From contig JAQTOF010000005.1 in the NCBI GenBank assembly GCA_028713495.1, positions 1-35,004 on the forward strand: a stretch of 35,004 nucleotides of DNA, in the 5' to 3' direction. The notes beneath the pieces are model-generated. The model was not told the DNA's origin. It ran no database searches and saw nothing but the letters and a program-made list of their open reading frames with translations. Source of the stretch: Candidatus Iainarchaeum sp. GTDB lineage: Archaea; Micrarchaeota; Micrarchaeia; Anstonellales; Bilamarchaeaceae. Made by a program: the position numbers and the translations under genes. This document shows, piece after piece, positions 7,754 to 14,311 of this stretch (position 1 is its first letter; each line of letters opens with the position of its first letter).

Positions 7754-8526
7754 TGTCCGTTGCCTTCCAGGTATTCAACCGCATTCCTGAACAGCCTGAG
7801 CCCCATCGCTTCCTTCACTGTGCCCCTGACCCAGTAGGGGCAGTTCTGTATTATGTTGAATGCCTCAGGATGCGGCATCATCCCGAAAAGCCGTCCGGTC
7901 TTGTCGCATATCCCGGCGATGTTCTCGACCGAACCGTTGGGATTGTATGGATAGCCGGCCAGCCCGCCGTTCTCATCGACATACTGGAATACTATCTGGT
8001 TAGCGCCTTTCATCGCATTCAGCGTCGCGTCATCCTTTATCACGAACTTTCCTTCACCATGGCGTACCGGCTCCAATATGTAATCGATGCCTTTGGTGAA
8101 CACGCACGGCGATGCCTTATTGGCCTTCAGTATGACCCACCTGTCCTCGAAATGGCCCGAGTCGTTGCCGATCAGGCTCACCTTCTGGGTGAAATCAGGC
8201 TCTGGCAGGAGCCCCATCTTGACCATCACCTGGAAGCCGTTGCAGATGCCGAGGACAAGCTTGTCAGCCTTCACGAACTGCTCCAGCGGCTCCCTCAGCC
8301 TGAACTTCATCTTGTTCCCGAAGACCTTGCCTGAGCCCAGGTCATCGCCGAAAGAGAAGCCTCCAGGTATCATGAGCATATTATAGTTCTCAAGAAGCTT
8401 GGGGTTCTCAAGCAGTTTGTTGAGATGGAGGATATCAGCCTTGCCACCGCTCTTCTCGATGGCATATTTGCTCTCGTTCTCGCAGTTTATGCCATATCCA
8501 TAGAGCAGAAGGGCCTTGAGCGCCAT
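7750..8526 (-). CDS. purQ: Phosphoribosylformylglycinamidine synthase, glutaminase subunit (PurQ)
   Basis: Supplies ammonia from glutamine to PurL in the fourth step of purine synthesis. The 258-residue class I amidotransferase shows the oxyanion region MIPGGFSFGDDLGSGKVF, the nucleophile Cys in VLGICNGFQVM, and the catalytic H-P-E in MMPHPEAFN near the C terminus. The conserved GNDSGHFEDRWV segment of PurQ is also present. No purL or purS is visible in the window. A TATA box (TTTATAAT on the opposite strand, 8548-8555) lies 25.5 nt from the start codon, which predicts a leaderless mRNA. Confidence 0.94.
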   Translation of the reverse strand: MALKALLLYGYGINCENESKYAIEKSGGKADILHLNKLLENPKLLENYNMLMIPGGFSFGDDLGSGKVFGNKMKFRLREPLEQFVKADKLVLGICNGFQVMVKMGLLPEPDFTQKVSLIGNDSGHFEDRWVILKANKASPCVFTKGIDYILEPVRHGEGKFVIKDDATLNAMKGANQIVFQYVDENGGLAGYPYNPNGSVENIAGICDKTGRLFGMMPHPEAFNIIQNCPYWVRGTVKEAMGLRLFRNAVEYLEGNGH

Positions 8527-8547
8527 GTCCTTTTATTGAAAGGAAAA

Positions 8548-8555
8548 ATTATAAA
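8548..8555 (-). promoter_or_regulatory. TATA box for purQ
   Basis: Plus-strand ATTATAAA, centred 25.5 nt from the purQ ATG. Confidence 0.55.
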
Positions 8556-8568
8556 GCGAGGGAGTATC

Positions 8569-8991
8569 TCAGAACCGTTTCAGCAAGAGGAGTCGGTGCA
8601 GTTTGAAACCGTATTTCTTATACAATAAGATCGCGGCCCGGTTCTTCGGCGCGACAGTGAGCGAAACATTCTTCACGCCTTTTTTCTTCAATGCCTCAAG
8701 GCATCTATCCATGAGTGTTTTACCGACTCCTTTCCCCTGCCATTCTTTCTTCACGAACACCGACCCTATGTATGCGGAGTCCGTGGTGAATGTGATCTTT
8801 CTTTCAGTAAAAATGGCCCCGATGATATCGCCGTCCACCTCGGCGAGGAGGCACGCCTCGCTTATCCGAGTCTTCGTCAGATCCCTGAATACTACCAACG
8901 CCTGCTTCTCACTCGTATCCCCGAATACCTCTGCATCCAGCTTCGCAAGGGCCCTCAAATCCGAGCTGGCGATCTTCCTTATCCTCATCAT
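8569..8991 (-). CDS. GNAT-family N-acetyltransferase (RimI-like)
   Basis: About 140 residues. The acetyl-CoA binding motif A is clear: YIGSVFVKKEWQGKGVGKTL, with the Q-G-K-G-V-G-K loop, followed by VAPKNRAAILLYKKYGFK (motif B). This layout is typical of RimI/Ard1-like acetyltransferases, but the substrate cannot be read from sequence. The ATG at 8991 overlaps the vapC stop (ATGA), with GAGGAAGGT just upstream as ribosome binding site; ATG 8988 is an adjacent alternative. It is the third gene of an overlapping vapB-vapC-GNAT operon, so its expression is tied to that of the toxin pair. Confidence 0.85.
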   Translation of the reverse strand: MMRIRKIASSDLRALAKLDAEVFGDTSEKQALVVFRDLTKTRISEACLLAEVDGDIIGAIFTERKITFTTDSAYIGSVFVKKEWQGKGVGKTLMDRCLEALKKKGVKNVSLTVAPKNRAAILLYKKYGFKLHRLLLLKRF

Positions 8992-9377
8992 ACCTTCCTC
9001 AGGCCCTTTATACCATCGAATTTCGCAGCGTATTTGAAGTCGGATTTGTAGTAAAGGAGGGCGTCGTTCGCCATACATATAGCCGCAGTCAATACGCTAT
9101 CACTCATCCTACCGCCGTCGCCGCGTTCCCTGAGATCGATGGCTATCTTATTAGCGAATTGAGCCGCCTTCTTGTCAAATGGCAGTATAGTCACGCTGCC
9201 AGAGAAAGCGTTCACCACGTCGGTCTTGTTCACGCTCTCCAGCAGGTGCATCAGGGTGATGCTCGTGATACATATCTCTTCCCGGTCTGCGTAATATTTC
9301 AGCTTCTCTATGGTGGCCTTATCGCCTCTGAGGAAGTCCAGGGCGATATCGAAATCCAAACATATTTTCTCCATCAT
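8988..9377 (-). CDS. vapC: PIN-domain ribonuclease toxin, VapC family
   Basis: 129 residues. The PIN-domain acids are in place: LDFDIALDFL near the N terminus, an internal Glu in ITLMHLLESVNK, and the RMSDSVLTAAIC helix with its Asp, followed by a C-terminal D-F-K-Y-A-A-K-F. These form the usual Mg2+-binding site of VapC endoribonucleases, which cleave tRNA or rRNA. The start (ATG 9377, or the adjacent ATG 9374) overlaps the stop codon of the antitoxin gene, the normal vapBC arrangement. Downstream it overlaps the acetyltransferase gene by four bases. Confidence 0.88.
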   Translation of the reverse strand: MMEKICLDFDIALDFLRGDKATIEKLKYYADREEICITSITLMHLLESVNKTDVVNAFSGSVTILPFDKKAAQFANKIAIDLRERGDGGRMSDSVLTAAICMANDALLYYKSDFKYAAKFDGIKGLRKV

Positions 9378-9592
9378 CTCACCCAGACGCGTTCGTTCCT
9401 TATCTGGTATACAGCACGCGAGTCTATGTCATCGTCGTTGATGCTGCTCGCGAAATTTATGATGCTGTTCCCGCCGCCTTTCCTCTCGGCCATAAGATAG
9501 CGCAGAACCTGGCTGAAACTCATGTCCTTGCCTTTTTTGATCTGGTAGAGTTCAGCATACACGTCGTCCATTATAGTTATTACCTTCACCAT
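9374..9592 (-). CDS. vapB: VapB-type antitoxin
   Basis: 72 residues from MVKVITIMDDVY. This matches the archaeal VapB family: a short strand K-V-I-T-I, a helix D-D-V-Y-A-E-L-Y-Q-I-K, then MSFSQVLRYLM. The N-terminal part would form a ribbon-helix-helix or similar DNA-binding dimer, and the Lys/Arg-containing tail would wrap the toxin. In-frame ATGs at 9604 and 9598 would add four or two residues; the chosen start gives the usual family N terminus. No strong TATA box sits at the leaderless distance. A TTTAAA element at about 9702, overlapping a 21-bp palindrome, could drive it with a leader of about 85 nt. Confidence 0.85.
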   Translation of the reverse strand: MVKVITIMDDVYAELYQIKKGKDMSFSQVLRYLMAERKGGGNSIINFASSINDDDIDSRAVYQIRNERVWVR

Positions 9593-9678
9593 AGCCATCC
9601 CCACACTTTTGGTCGCCTTTTACCATCGTTTCTACGTCCATCACCCGATCATAGTTCCACGATCGTCCTGGCAGGGTC

Positions 9679-9699
9679 AATACATTCAGTAAATGTATT
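9679..9699. promoter_or_regulatory. 21-bp palindrome next to a TATA element, between vapBC and ftsZ
   Basis: AATACATT-CAGTA-AATGTATT: eight-base perfect arms around a five-base spacer. The right arm runs into TATTTAAATT (about 9697-9706), a palindromic TATA-like element that could work in either direction. TTCAGTAAAT occurs here and again near 9735. This could be an operator for VapB or another dimeric repressor. The function is inferred from symmetry and position only. Confidence 0.4.
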
Positions 9700-9778
9700 T
9701 AAATTTTTCCCTCGAAAACCCCAAACCTGTTTTCTTCAGTAAATTTTTGTGAGTGAACCTTTTCGAGGTGAAAGCAAA

Positions 9779-9828
9779 TCTATTTTAACGGCCGGGTGGG
9801 GGTTTCTGCACTCTCAAGTTCATGAGAG
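9779..9828 (+). promoter_or_regulatory. ftsZ promoter candidate and leader hairpin
   Basis: TCTATTTTAACG (about 9779-9790), preceded by purine-rich AAAGCAAA, is a TATA candidate that would start transcription near 9810. Directly there, CTCTCA-AGTTCA-TGAGAG (9811-9828) can form a six-base-pair hairpin at the mRNA 5' end. Unlike most promoters in the window, this gives a leader of about 55 nt. Confidence 0.4.
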
Positions 9829-9860
9829 AAAAACAAGCAAGAGCGACCAATAAAAGGTGA
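9822..9860 (+). other. Possible 12-codon upstream ORF in the ftsZ leader
   Basis: ATG 9822 opens a frame for MREKQARATNKR. Its TGA (9858-9860) is the last three bases of the ftsZ ribosome binding site GGTGA (9856-9860). The ATG lies within the leader hairpin. The stop is four bases before the ftsZ ATG. This geometry would allow translational coupling, but a chance ORF of this length is easy to find. Confidence 0.25.
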
Positions 9861-9864
9861 AAAT

Positions 9865-10944
9865 ATGGAAGACTTGGTAAGATCTGTAGTCGGGGAAAAC
9901 ACGCCGCAGGCTGATAAGCCATCTTCGGACGCGATGAGCTCAGAGAGCATCAAGATCGTGACCGTCGGTGTCGGTGGTGCAGGAAACAATACCATCAACA
10001 GGCTGATAAAGTCTGGCGTGAAGGGGACAGAGCTCGTGGCAATAAACACGGACAAGCAGCACCTCAACATCGTCCATGAAAGGGCGAAGAAAGTGCTGAT
10101 AGGCAAATCGGTCACAAAAGGCCTCGGTGCGGGCGGATACCCGGACATCGGCGCCAAGTCATGCGAAGTGGACAGGCCGCTCGTCGAGAGGGAACTCGAA
10201 GGCGCGCACCTGGTCTTCATCTGCGCAGGCATGGGCGGCGGAACCGGTGGCGGTGCTGCACCAATCGTGGCGCAGATCGCCAAGGAGCAGGGCGCTATCG
10301 TAGTGGCGATGGTAACCTACCCATTCGCTCTGGAAAGGGCTAGGAAGAAGAGGGCCGAAGAAGGCATAAAGCTCCTCAAGAAGAGCTGCGACTCGGTCAT
10401 CATCCTGGACAACAACAGGTTGGTCCAGTTGGTGCCGAACCTGCCAATGGCAGAGGCGTTCGCGGTTGCTGACGAGATCCTCTCGAGGGCAATCAGCGGC
10501 CTGGTCTGGACCATCACACAGCCATCGCTCATCAACATCGACTTCGCAGATGTCCGCGCGATCATGGAAGGCGGAGGAGTCGGCTTCATCGCAGTGGGCG
10601 AGGGCAAGGGCAACGACAAAGTCAAAGCGGCTTCAGAGGGCGTCATAAAGAACAGGCTCCTGGACGTGGACTTCGAAGGCGCAAAGGGCGCGCTCATCCA
10701 CATCACGGGCGGCAGCGACCTCACACTCGGCGATGCTATCAAAGCAGGAGAGATGATTACCGAGAAGATGGACGCAGAGGCCAACGTGAAATGGGGTGCA
10801 AGGATCATGCAGAACTACGAGGGCAAGCTCGAGATAGTTGCCATCGTGACTGGCGTGAAAGGCGCTTCCATAGTGGGCTCCTCGATGGTAGAAGAGGAGA
10901 GCACAATGCCGGCTTACTCCCAGGAACTTGAAGTTCTTGGCTGA
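9865..10944 (+). CDS. ftsZ: Cell-division GTPase FtsZ
   Basis: Tubulin-like GTPase that forms the division ring. The 359-residue protein starts with a variable 27-residue tail, then the Rossmann start IKIVTVGVGGAGNNTINRL. The tubulin signature GMGGGTGGGAAP is at about residues 122-132. The T7 synergy loop with N-x-D-F-A-D (about 222-228) completes the GTPase site of the next subunit. The C-terminal domain ends with GARIMQNYEGKLEIVAIVTG. It is a canonical FtsZ rather than a CetZ; FtsZ1 versus FtsZ2 was not decided. The ribosome binding site GGTGA lies four bases before the ATG. A hairpin followed by T-rich sequence lies just after the stop. Confidence 0.97.
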   Translation: MEDLVRSVVGENTPQADKPSSDAMSSESIKIVTVGVGGAGNNTINRLIKSGVKGTELVAINTDKQHLNIVHERAKKVLIGKSVTKGLGAGGYPDIGAKSCEVDRPLVERELEGAHLVFICAGMGGGTGGGAAPIVAQIAKEQGAIVVAMVTYPFALERARKKRAEEGIKLLKKSCDSVIILDNNRLVQLVPNLPMAEAFAVADEILSRAISGLVWTITQPSLINIDFADVRAIMEGGGVGFIAVGEGKGNDKVKAASEGVIKNRLLDVDFEGAKGALIHITGGSDLTLGDAIKAGEMITEKMDAEANVKWGARIMQNYEGKLEIVAIVTGVKGASIVGSSMVEEESTMPAYSQELEVLG

Positions 10945-10955
10945 AGTGTAGTTTC

Positions 10956-10985
10956 AAAAGGGACTTTGATCCCTTTTCTTTTTCT
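10956..10985 (+). terminator. Hairpin plus T-rich terminator after ftsZ
   Basis: AAAAGGGA-CTTTGA-TCCCTTTT (10956-10977) is a perfect eight-base-pair stem with a six-base loop, followed by CTTTTTCTC and a further T-rich run. Archaeal termination mainly uses the T runs; the stem may add stability. Confidence 0.6.
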
Positions 10986-11017
10986 CTTATTTTTCTTCAT
11001 CCCCAGTTTCCACAATA

Positions 11018-11025
11018 TTTTTAAA
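11018..11025 (+). promoter_or_regulatory. TATA box for the gene at 11048
   Basis: TTTTTAAA centred at 11021.5, 26.5 nt before GTG 11048 and 35.5 nt before ATG 11057. The spacing rule seen at other genes favours the GTG start. Confidence 0.5.
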
Positions 11026-11047
11026 CAGTCGTAATCAATCAATTCCT

Positions 11048-11440
11048 GTGTCTTCTATGCCTAAACAGAATCTTTTCGCCCAGTGGAGCGGCTGTGCTAC
11101 GTACGGTCAGACTATCTACCTGGTCAAGGTCATCGCCCCGTCCGGCGCTTCACATAGCGAGATATGCACAGCCATCAACACAGCCCGCGGCTTCAGCCCG
11201 CAGGTGGAAAGAGACAAACAAAAATCCGACGTCAATCCGATCGAGGCACCGCCTCCAGGAGCCAAGTTCCTGGTGACCTTCACTCCGGATAACCGCTACA
11301 CAATCAACGCCTATGCGAAGAAGGAGGTGGTCGTGCCGCTCAAATCCAGCACCATGGTACTCAATGACGGGCACTTCATGTCGCACAGCCATCTTTCCAA
11401 GCACGCCTCCTCTGCCCCGCAGGGCAGGGTTCGCAGGTAA
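11048..11440 (+). CDS. Unrecognised 130-residue protein
   Basis: I do not recognise this protein. It has no signal peptide or membrane segment. The N-terminal half is mixed (NLFAQWSGCATYGQTIYLVK), with two Cys at about residues 17 and 40. The second half is rich in beta-forming residues (AKFLVTFTPDNRYTINAYAK, then VVVPLKSSTMVLNDGHFMSH), followed by a basic, polar tail. The start is GTG 11048 by TATA spacing; ATG 11057 would remove three residues. It lies between ftsZ and the NAD kinase gene, which has its own TATA box, so co-transcription is not required. Confidence 0.65.
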   Translation: MSSMPKQNLFAQWSGCATYGQTIYLVKVIAPSGASHSEICTAINTARGFSPQVERDKQKSDVNPIEAPPPGAKFLVTFTPDNRYTINAYAKKEVVVPLKSSTMVLNDGHFMSHSHLSKHASSAPQGRVRR

Positions 11441-11446
11441 TCGTCA

Positions 11447-11453
11447 TTTTAAA
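11447..11453 (+). promoter_or_regulatory. TATA box for NAD kinase
   Basis: TTTTAAA centred at 11450, 25 nt before ATG 11475. A leaderless transcript is predicted. Confidence 0.6.
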
Positions 11454-11474
11454 CAATCCGGCAGATTGATTCTT

Positions 11475-12191
11475 ATGCGAGTGAAGATTCTAGCCAATCC
11501 CAGGAAGGATTGGGCAAAACAGGTCGCCAAAGAAGCAAAGGCACTTCTCAGAAAATCCGGCCACCGCATCATAACGAAAGGCGCTGACGCCACTATCTGC
11601 ATCGGCGGTGATGGCACCATCCTCTATGCCGGCCATAAGGGAAGGCTGGAAGGGCCGGTCCTTGGCATCGGAGGGAAGACAAGCTACATCTGCCAGCTCA
11701 GGAAAAACAACTGGAAGCGTTCGCTCGTGCGCCTGCTCGAGAAAGGCAAAAAACAAAAAATCATGACGCTCTCCTGTTCCATCGCAGGGAGAAGGTTCAC
11801 GGTCATCAACGACGTGGTGGTGCATGCCACCAATTACCGCGTCGCTACCATGCAGGTCGCCATAGGCAAGAGAACGCGCGAGTTCGAAGGCGATGGCGTA
11901 ATAGTTTCGACTGCATTGGGCTCTGCAGCATACGCATATTCCGCAGGAGCAAGGAAAATGCGTCCAACAGAAAGGAAAATAAGCGTTGTGCCTATATGTC
12001 CTTATAGGCGCGCATTCTCCAGCGCAGTTCTCCCGCAAAACCAGAAGGTGGACATAAAAGTCGGAAGCGACTGCGCTTTCATAATGGACGGCATCTTCAT
12101 CCGTCGTCTCCGCAAGGGCGAACGGGTCGTTGCCAGGAAAGGCGCAGATATGATGTTCTTTGAAGGAGCAGGGAAATGGGTTTTCAAATGA
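11475..12191 (+). CDS. nadK: NAD kinase
   Basis: Phosphorylates NAD to NADP. The 238-residue product has the diagnostic GGDGT motif at residues 44-48 with its catalytic-type Asp. A second hallmark, GDGVIVSTALGSAAYAYSAG, binds the nucleotide; family members usually have ST-P-T-GSTAY here, so this copy is mildly divergent. It is compact compared with most NAD kinases, with a short N-terminal Rossmann half. The frame is open further upstream (to 11313), but those codons overlap the previous gene. The ATG at 11475 fits the TATA spacing and gives a natural MRVKILANP strand. The 3' end overlaps the next gene. Confidence 0.9.
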   Translation: MRVKILANPRKDWAKQVAKEAKALLRKSGHRIITKGADATICIGGDGTILYAGHKGRLEGPVLGIGGKTSYICQLRKNNWKRSLVRLLEKGKKQKIMTLSCSIAGRRFTVINDVVVHATNYRVATMQVAIGKRTREFEGDGVIVSTALGSAAYAYSAGARKMRPTERKISVVPICPYRRAFSSAVLPQNQKVDIKVGSDCAFIMDGIFIRRLRKGERVVARKGADMMFFEGAGKWVFK

Positions 12192-12508
12192 TATCGAAGG
12201 AAGAGATACTCAGACGCGGTTATGTGGATGTCAAGGTCTTCGTTTCAGGACTCAGGCAGAGCCATAGGATGGAGGTCGTCAGGGAGAAGACCAGCCAGGG
12301 CATGGTGCCGTTCCTGGTATCCAAGCACTATATCCCGACAGCAGAGCTCGTACGCCTCGCAGAGGAATTGCAGCTCCCTGTCAAGCACAAGGACATAGCG
12401 GTTTTCCCTAAAGGCAAGATGGCAGGCCATTTCACGGAGAAAGTCAAGAAGGACGAGACCGTGGTCACTGTGGAATCAGACACTGTCGAAGCAGAAGTAG
12501 AAGAGTGA
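12176..12508 (+). CDS. Small unrecognised protein overlapping nadK
   Basis: 110 residues, with a basic and mixed N-terminal region (EEILRRGYVDVKVFVSGLRQ), a central HYIPTAELVRLAEELQLPVK helix and a strongly acidic tail (VESDTVEAEVEE). There is no membrane segment and I do not recognise the family. The ATG at 12176 has GGAG seven bases upstream. The alternative ATG 12188 overlaps the nadK stop as ATGA. Either way the gene is translationally linked to nadK. Its end is two bases from the serA end on the opposite strand. Confidence 0.7.
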   Translation: MGFQMISKEEILRRGYVDVKVFVSGLRQSHRMEVVREKTSQGMVPFLVSKHYIPTAELVRLAEELQLPVKHKDIAVFPKGKMAGHFTEKVKKDETVVTVESDTVEAEVEE

Positions 12509-12509
12509 A

Positions 12510-13394
12510 TCATTTCAATTCTTCTTTCAGTATCCTCACGAGTTCCGTCCCTATCCTGGCCTGGGCCTCTTTTGTGCTGGCCCCGAGATGCGGGGTGAAA
12601 TAGATATTCTCCAGTTCGAGCAATCTCCCTTTGTACGGCTCCTGCTTGTACACATCGATCGCTGCTCCTGCGATCTTCCTGCTCTTGCATCCCTCATAGA
12701 GCGCATCCTCGTCTATGATATCGCCGCGCGCAGTATTCACGATGTAAACGCCGTTCTTCATTTTAGCTATGTTTTCCTTATTTATCATGTTCATGGTCTC
12801 GGGAGTGGTCGGCACATGCAATGATATCACATCAGCCCTTGACAGGAAAGCATCCAGGTTTTCAACGAACTCTATCTTCCCATCGTCATGCCTTGGCGGC
12901 GGATTATACGCGATTGTTTTCATGCCAAGCGCCCTCGCTTTGGCAGCCAGGCTTGCCCCGATCCGTCCATAGCCGATCACCCCGAGCGTCTTGCCACTCA
13001 CTTCGCTGCCAGTGAGGTTTTTCTTGTCCCATAATCCGCCTTTCATCTGGTGATGAGCCTTCTGCACATTCCTGAGCATCGCCATAATCAGCGCCAATGC
13101 CAATTCCGCAACAGCATTGGTGGAAGCGCCAGGCGTGTTCATGACCTTTATGCCTTTTTCCTTGCATGCCTGCTGGTCAACATTATCCAGACCGACCCCG
13201 GCCCTGGCTACTATCTTCAGCTTCCTTGCCCCGGCCAGCAGATCCTTGGTTACCTTGGTGGCGCTCCTCACGATAAGCACATCAGCATCCGCGAGCGCGG
13301 CCTTCACATCAGCCGGTTTATAAGCGACATCGCCAAGCTTCCTTATCTCTGACACTACCTCTTCTTCCATCTGGTCTGCAATGATGATTCGCAT
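12510..13394 (-). CDS. serA: D-3-phosphoglycerate dehydrogenase-like 2-hydroxyacid dehydrogenase, short form
   Basis: NAD-dependent oxidoreductase, probably the first step of serine synthesis. The nucleotide-binding motif is GVIGYGRIGASLAAKA. The catalytic Arg is in VNTARGDIIDE, the Glu in YKQEPYKG, and the His in TPHLGASTKEAQ. The RAGVGLDNVD segment is typical of SerA. The 294-residue protein stops right after the catalytic domain, without the C-terminal ACT or ASB domains of long SerA. A stand-alone ACT protein is encoded in the divergent unit next door. Start: ATG 13394 is 25.5 nt from the TATA-like AATAAATA (13416-13423); ATG 13400 would add two residues. Glyoxylate or another 2-oxoacid is a possible alternative substrate. 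Confidence 0.87.
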   Translation of the reverse strand: MRIIIADQMEEEVVSEIRKLGDVAYKPADVKAALADADVLIVRSATKVTKDLLAGARKLKIVARAGVGLDNVDQQACKEKGIKVMNTPGASTNAVAELALALIMAMLRNVQKAHHQMKGGLWDKKNLTGSEVSGKTLGVIGYGRIGASLAAKARALGMKTIAYNPPPRHDDGKIEFVENLDAFLSRADVISLHVPTTPETMNMINKENIAKMKNGVYIVNTARGDIIDEDALYEGCKSRKIAGAAIDVYKQEPYKGRLLELENIYFTPHLGASTKEAQARIGTELVRILKEELK

Positions 13395-13400
13395 GGCCAT

Positions 13401-13592
13401 TTATCGTCGCTAGATTATTTATTGGTTTGTGGCTCAGGGGTAGTGGTAAAAACTGTTCCCAAACCACAATGTAACGCTAATATTGTGTTTTTGCTCACAA
13501 AGATTATAAATAAAAAGATTTTTTTAACACTAAAAATCCAGAAACATATAAATATACATCCTGCTCTATACCATATCGGTGGGGGTATGGTT
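13401..13592. promoter_or_regulatory. Divergent intergenic region between serA and the ACT-protein unit
   Basis: 192 bp, A/T-rich. It holds the serA TATA element (13416-13423, minus strand). Two plus-strand TATA-like boxes follow: ATTATAAATA (13504-13513) and CATATAAATATA (13545-13556). Between them, TTGTGG (13427-13432) and CCACAA (13464-13469) form an inverted repeat, with an inner GGG/CCC pairing. The downstream box would give a leader of about 15 nt containing GGTGGGGG. Confidence 0.4.
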
Positions 13593-13889
13593 ATGTTTGG
13601 TACCGAAAAGGTGAGGTCCCGGACCAAGAAAAAGTTCATGGGGCTCACATCCGCTCTGGAGATGGCATACGAAGATCCGACACGCTACGGTGTCGTCGTG
13701 GATGCTGCCTCTCAGCTGTGCGACATGCTCAGGCAGGATGAGGTATCACTCACGACACCCGAGAAGCTCAGGGTCATGAAGTCCGTCACCAAGGCCAAGG
13801 TAAGGGCCTTCATGGGCGGAGCATCGGACAACTACAAGACGTTCAAGACGCTGGACACAATCAGTGGTGATCTGGTCCAGCTATTGTAA
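13593..13889 (+). CDS. Unrecognised small basic helical protein upstream of the ACT protein
   Basis: 98 residues from MFGTEKVRSRTKKKFMGLTS; the adjacent ATG 13587 would add two. The N terminus is strongly basic and the rest is predicted helical (SALEMAYEDPTRYGVVVDAA, then LRVMKSVTKAKVRAFMG). There are no Cys pairs, membrane segments or known motifs. GGTGGGGG seven bases before ATG 13593 is the best ribosome binding site. It is followed after 11 bases by the ACT-protein gene, which has a perfect GGTGAT site, so both are likely on one mRNA. A basic DNA- or RNA-binding role is possible but only a guess. Confidence 0.65.
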   Translation: MFGTEKVRSRTKKKFMGLTSALEMAYEDPTRYGVVVDAASQLCDMLRQDEVSLTTPEKLRVMKSVTKAKVRAFMGGASDNYKTFKTLDTISGDLVQLL

Positions 13890-13900
13890 GGTGATATGAC

Positions 13901-14311
13901 ATGAAATCAATAACTATCGTATCAGAAGACAGACTGGGTCTCCTAGCTGACATATCGTACATACTCGGCAAATCCAGCATCAATATCGAGGGTCTTTTCG
14001 TCGATGTGATAGGCGGCAAGGCAGTTATATCCATGGACGTCAAAGACCCGAAGAAGGCATCGGGCGTCCTTGTGATGAACGGCTTCAAGACCACCCATCC
14101 AGAATCCATAATCATAAAGGTCTCGAACCAGTCCATGGACAAGATAACCGAGATGCTGGAAGGCGAGAAAGTGATGGTGAAAGAGCTATCATTGCTCTCC
14201 TCGGACAAGACGGACGGCATCTTCGCGGTCAATGTCGACAAGCCAAGGAAGGCCTACAAGATGCTGACGCCGTTCCTTCTGGGCAAGACACCGAACCCGA
14301 GCTACTACTAA
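13901..14311 (+). CDS. Stand-alone ACT-domain protein (probable amino-acid sensor)
   Basis: 136 residues, with no enzyme domain. Residues 1-65 form a clear ACT domain: MKSITIVSEDRLGLLADISY has the D-R-x-G-L-L turn that binds amino acids, followed by the SSINIEGLFVDVIGGKAVIS strand pair. Residues about 66-136 look like a second, weaker ACT fold. ACT domains bind amino acids and act by dimerisation. The nearby divergent serA lacks its own ACT domain, so this protein could provide serine or other feedback in trans; that is inference from position. The ribosome binding site GGTGAT (13890-13895) is a perfect match. The stop codon shares bases with the purP stop. Confidence 0.85.
   Translation: MKSITIVSEDRLGLLADISYILGKSSINIEGLFVDVIGGKAVISMDVKDPKKASGVLVMNGFKTTHPESIIIKVSNQSMDKITEMLEGEKVMVKELSLLSSDKTDGIFAVNVDKPRKAYKMLTPFLLGKTPNPSYY

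Noticed and set aside
9592-9660. Short minus-strand ORF before vapB (starting MDVETMVKG)
   Set aside because: It has a fair ribosome binding site but runs out of frame into vapB and has no sign of conservation that I could judge.
11313-11474. N-terminal extension of nadK
   Set aside because: It overlaps the preceding gene in another frame, and the TATA spacing marks ATG 11475 as the start.
13424-13470. Split-tRNA 5' half or intact tRNA gene
   Set aside because: The D stem cannot close, there is no anticodon arm or T arm, and no matching 3' half was seen in the window.
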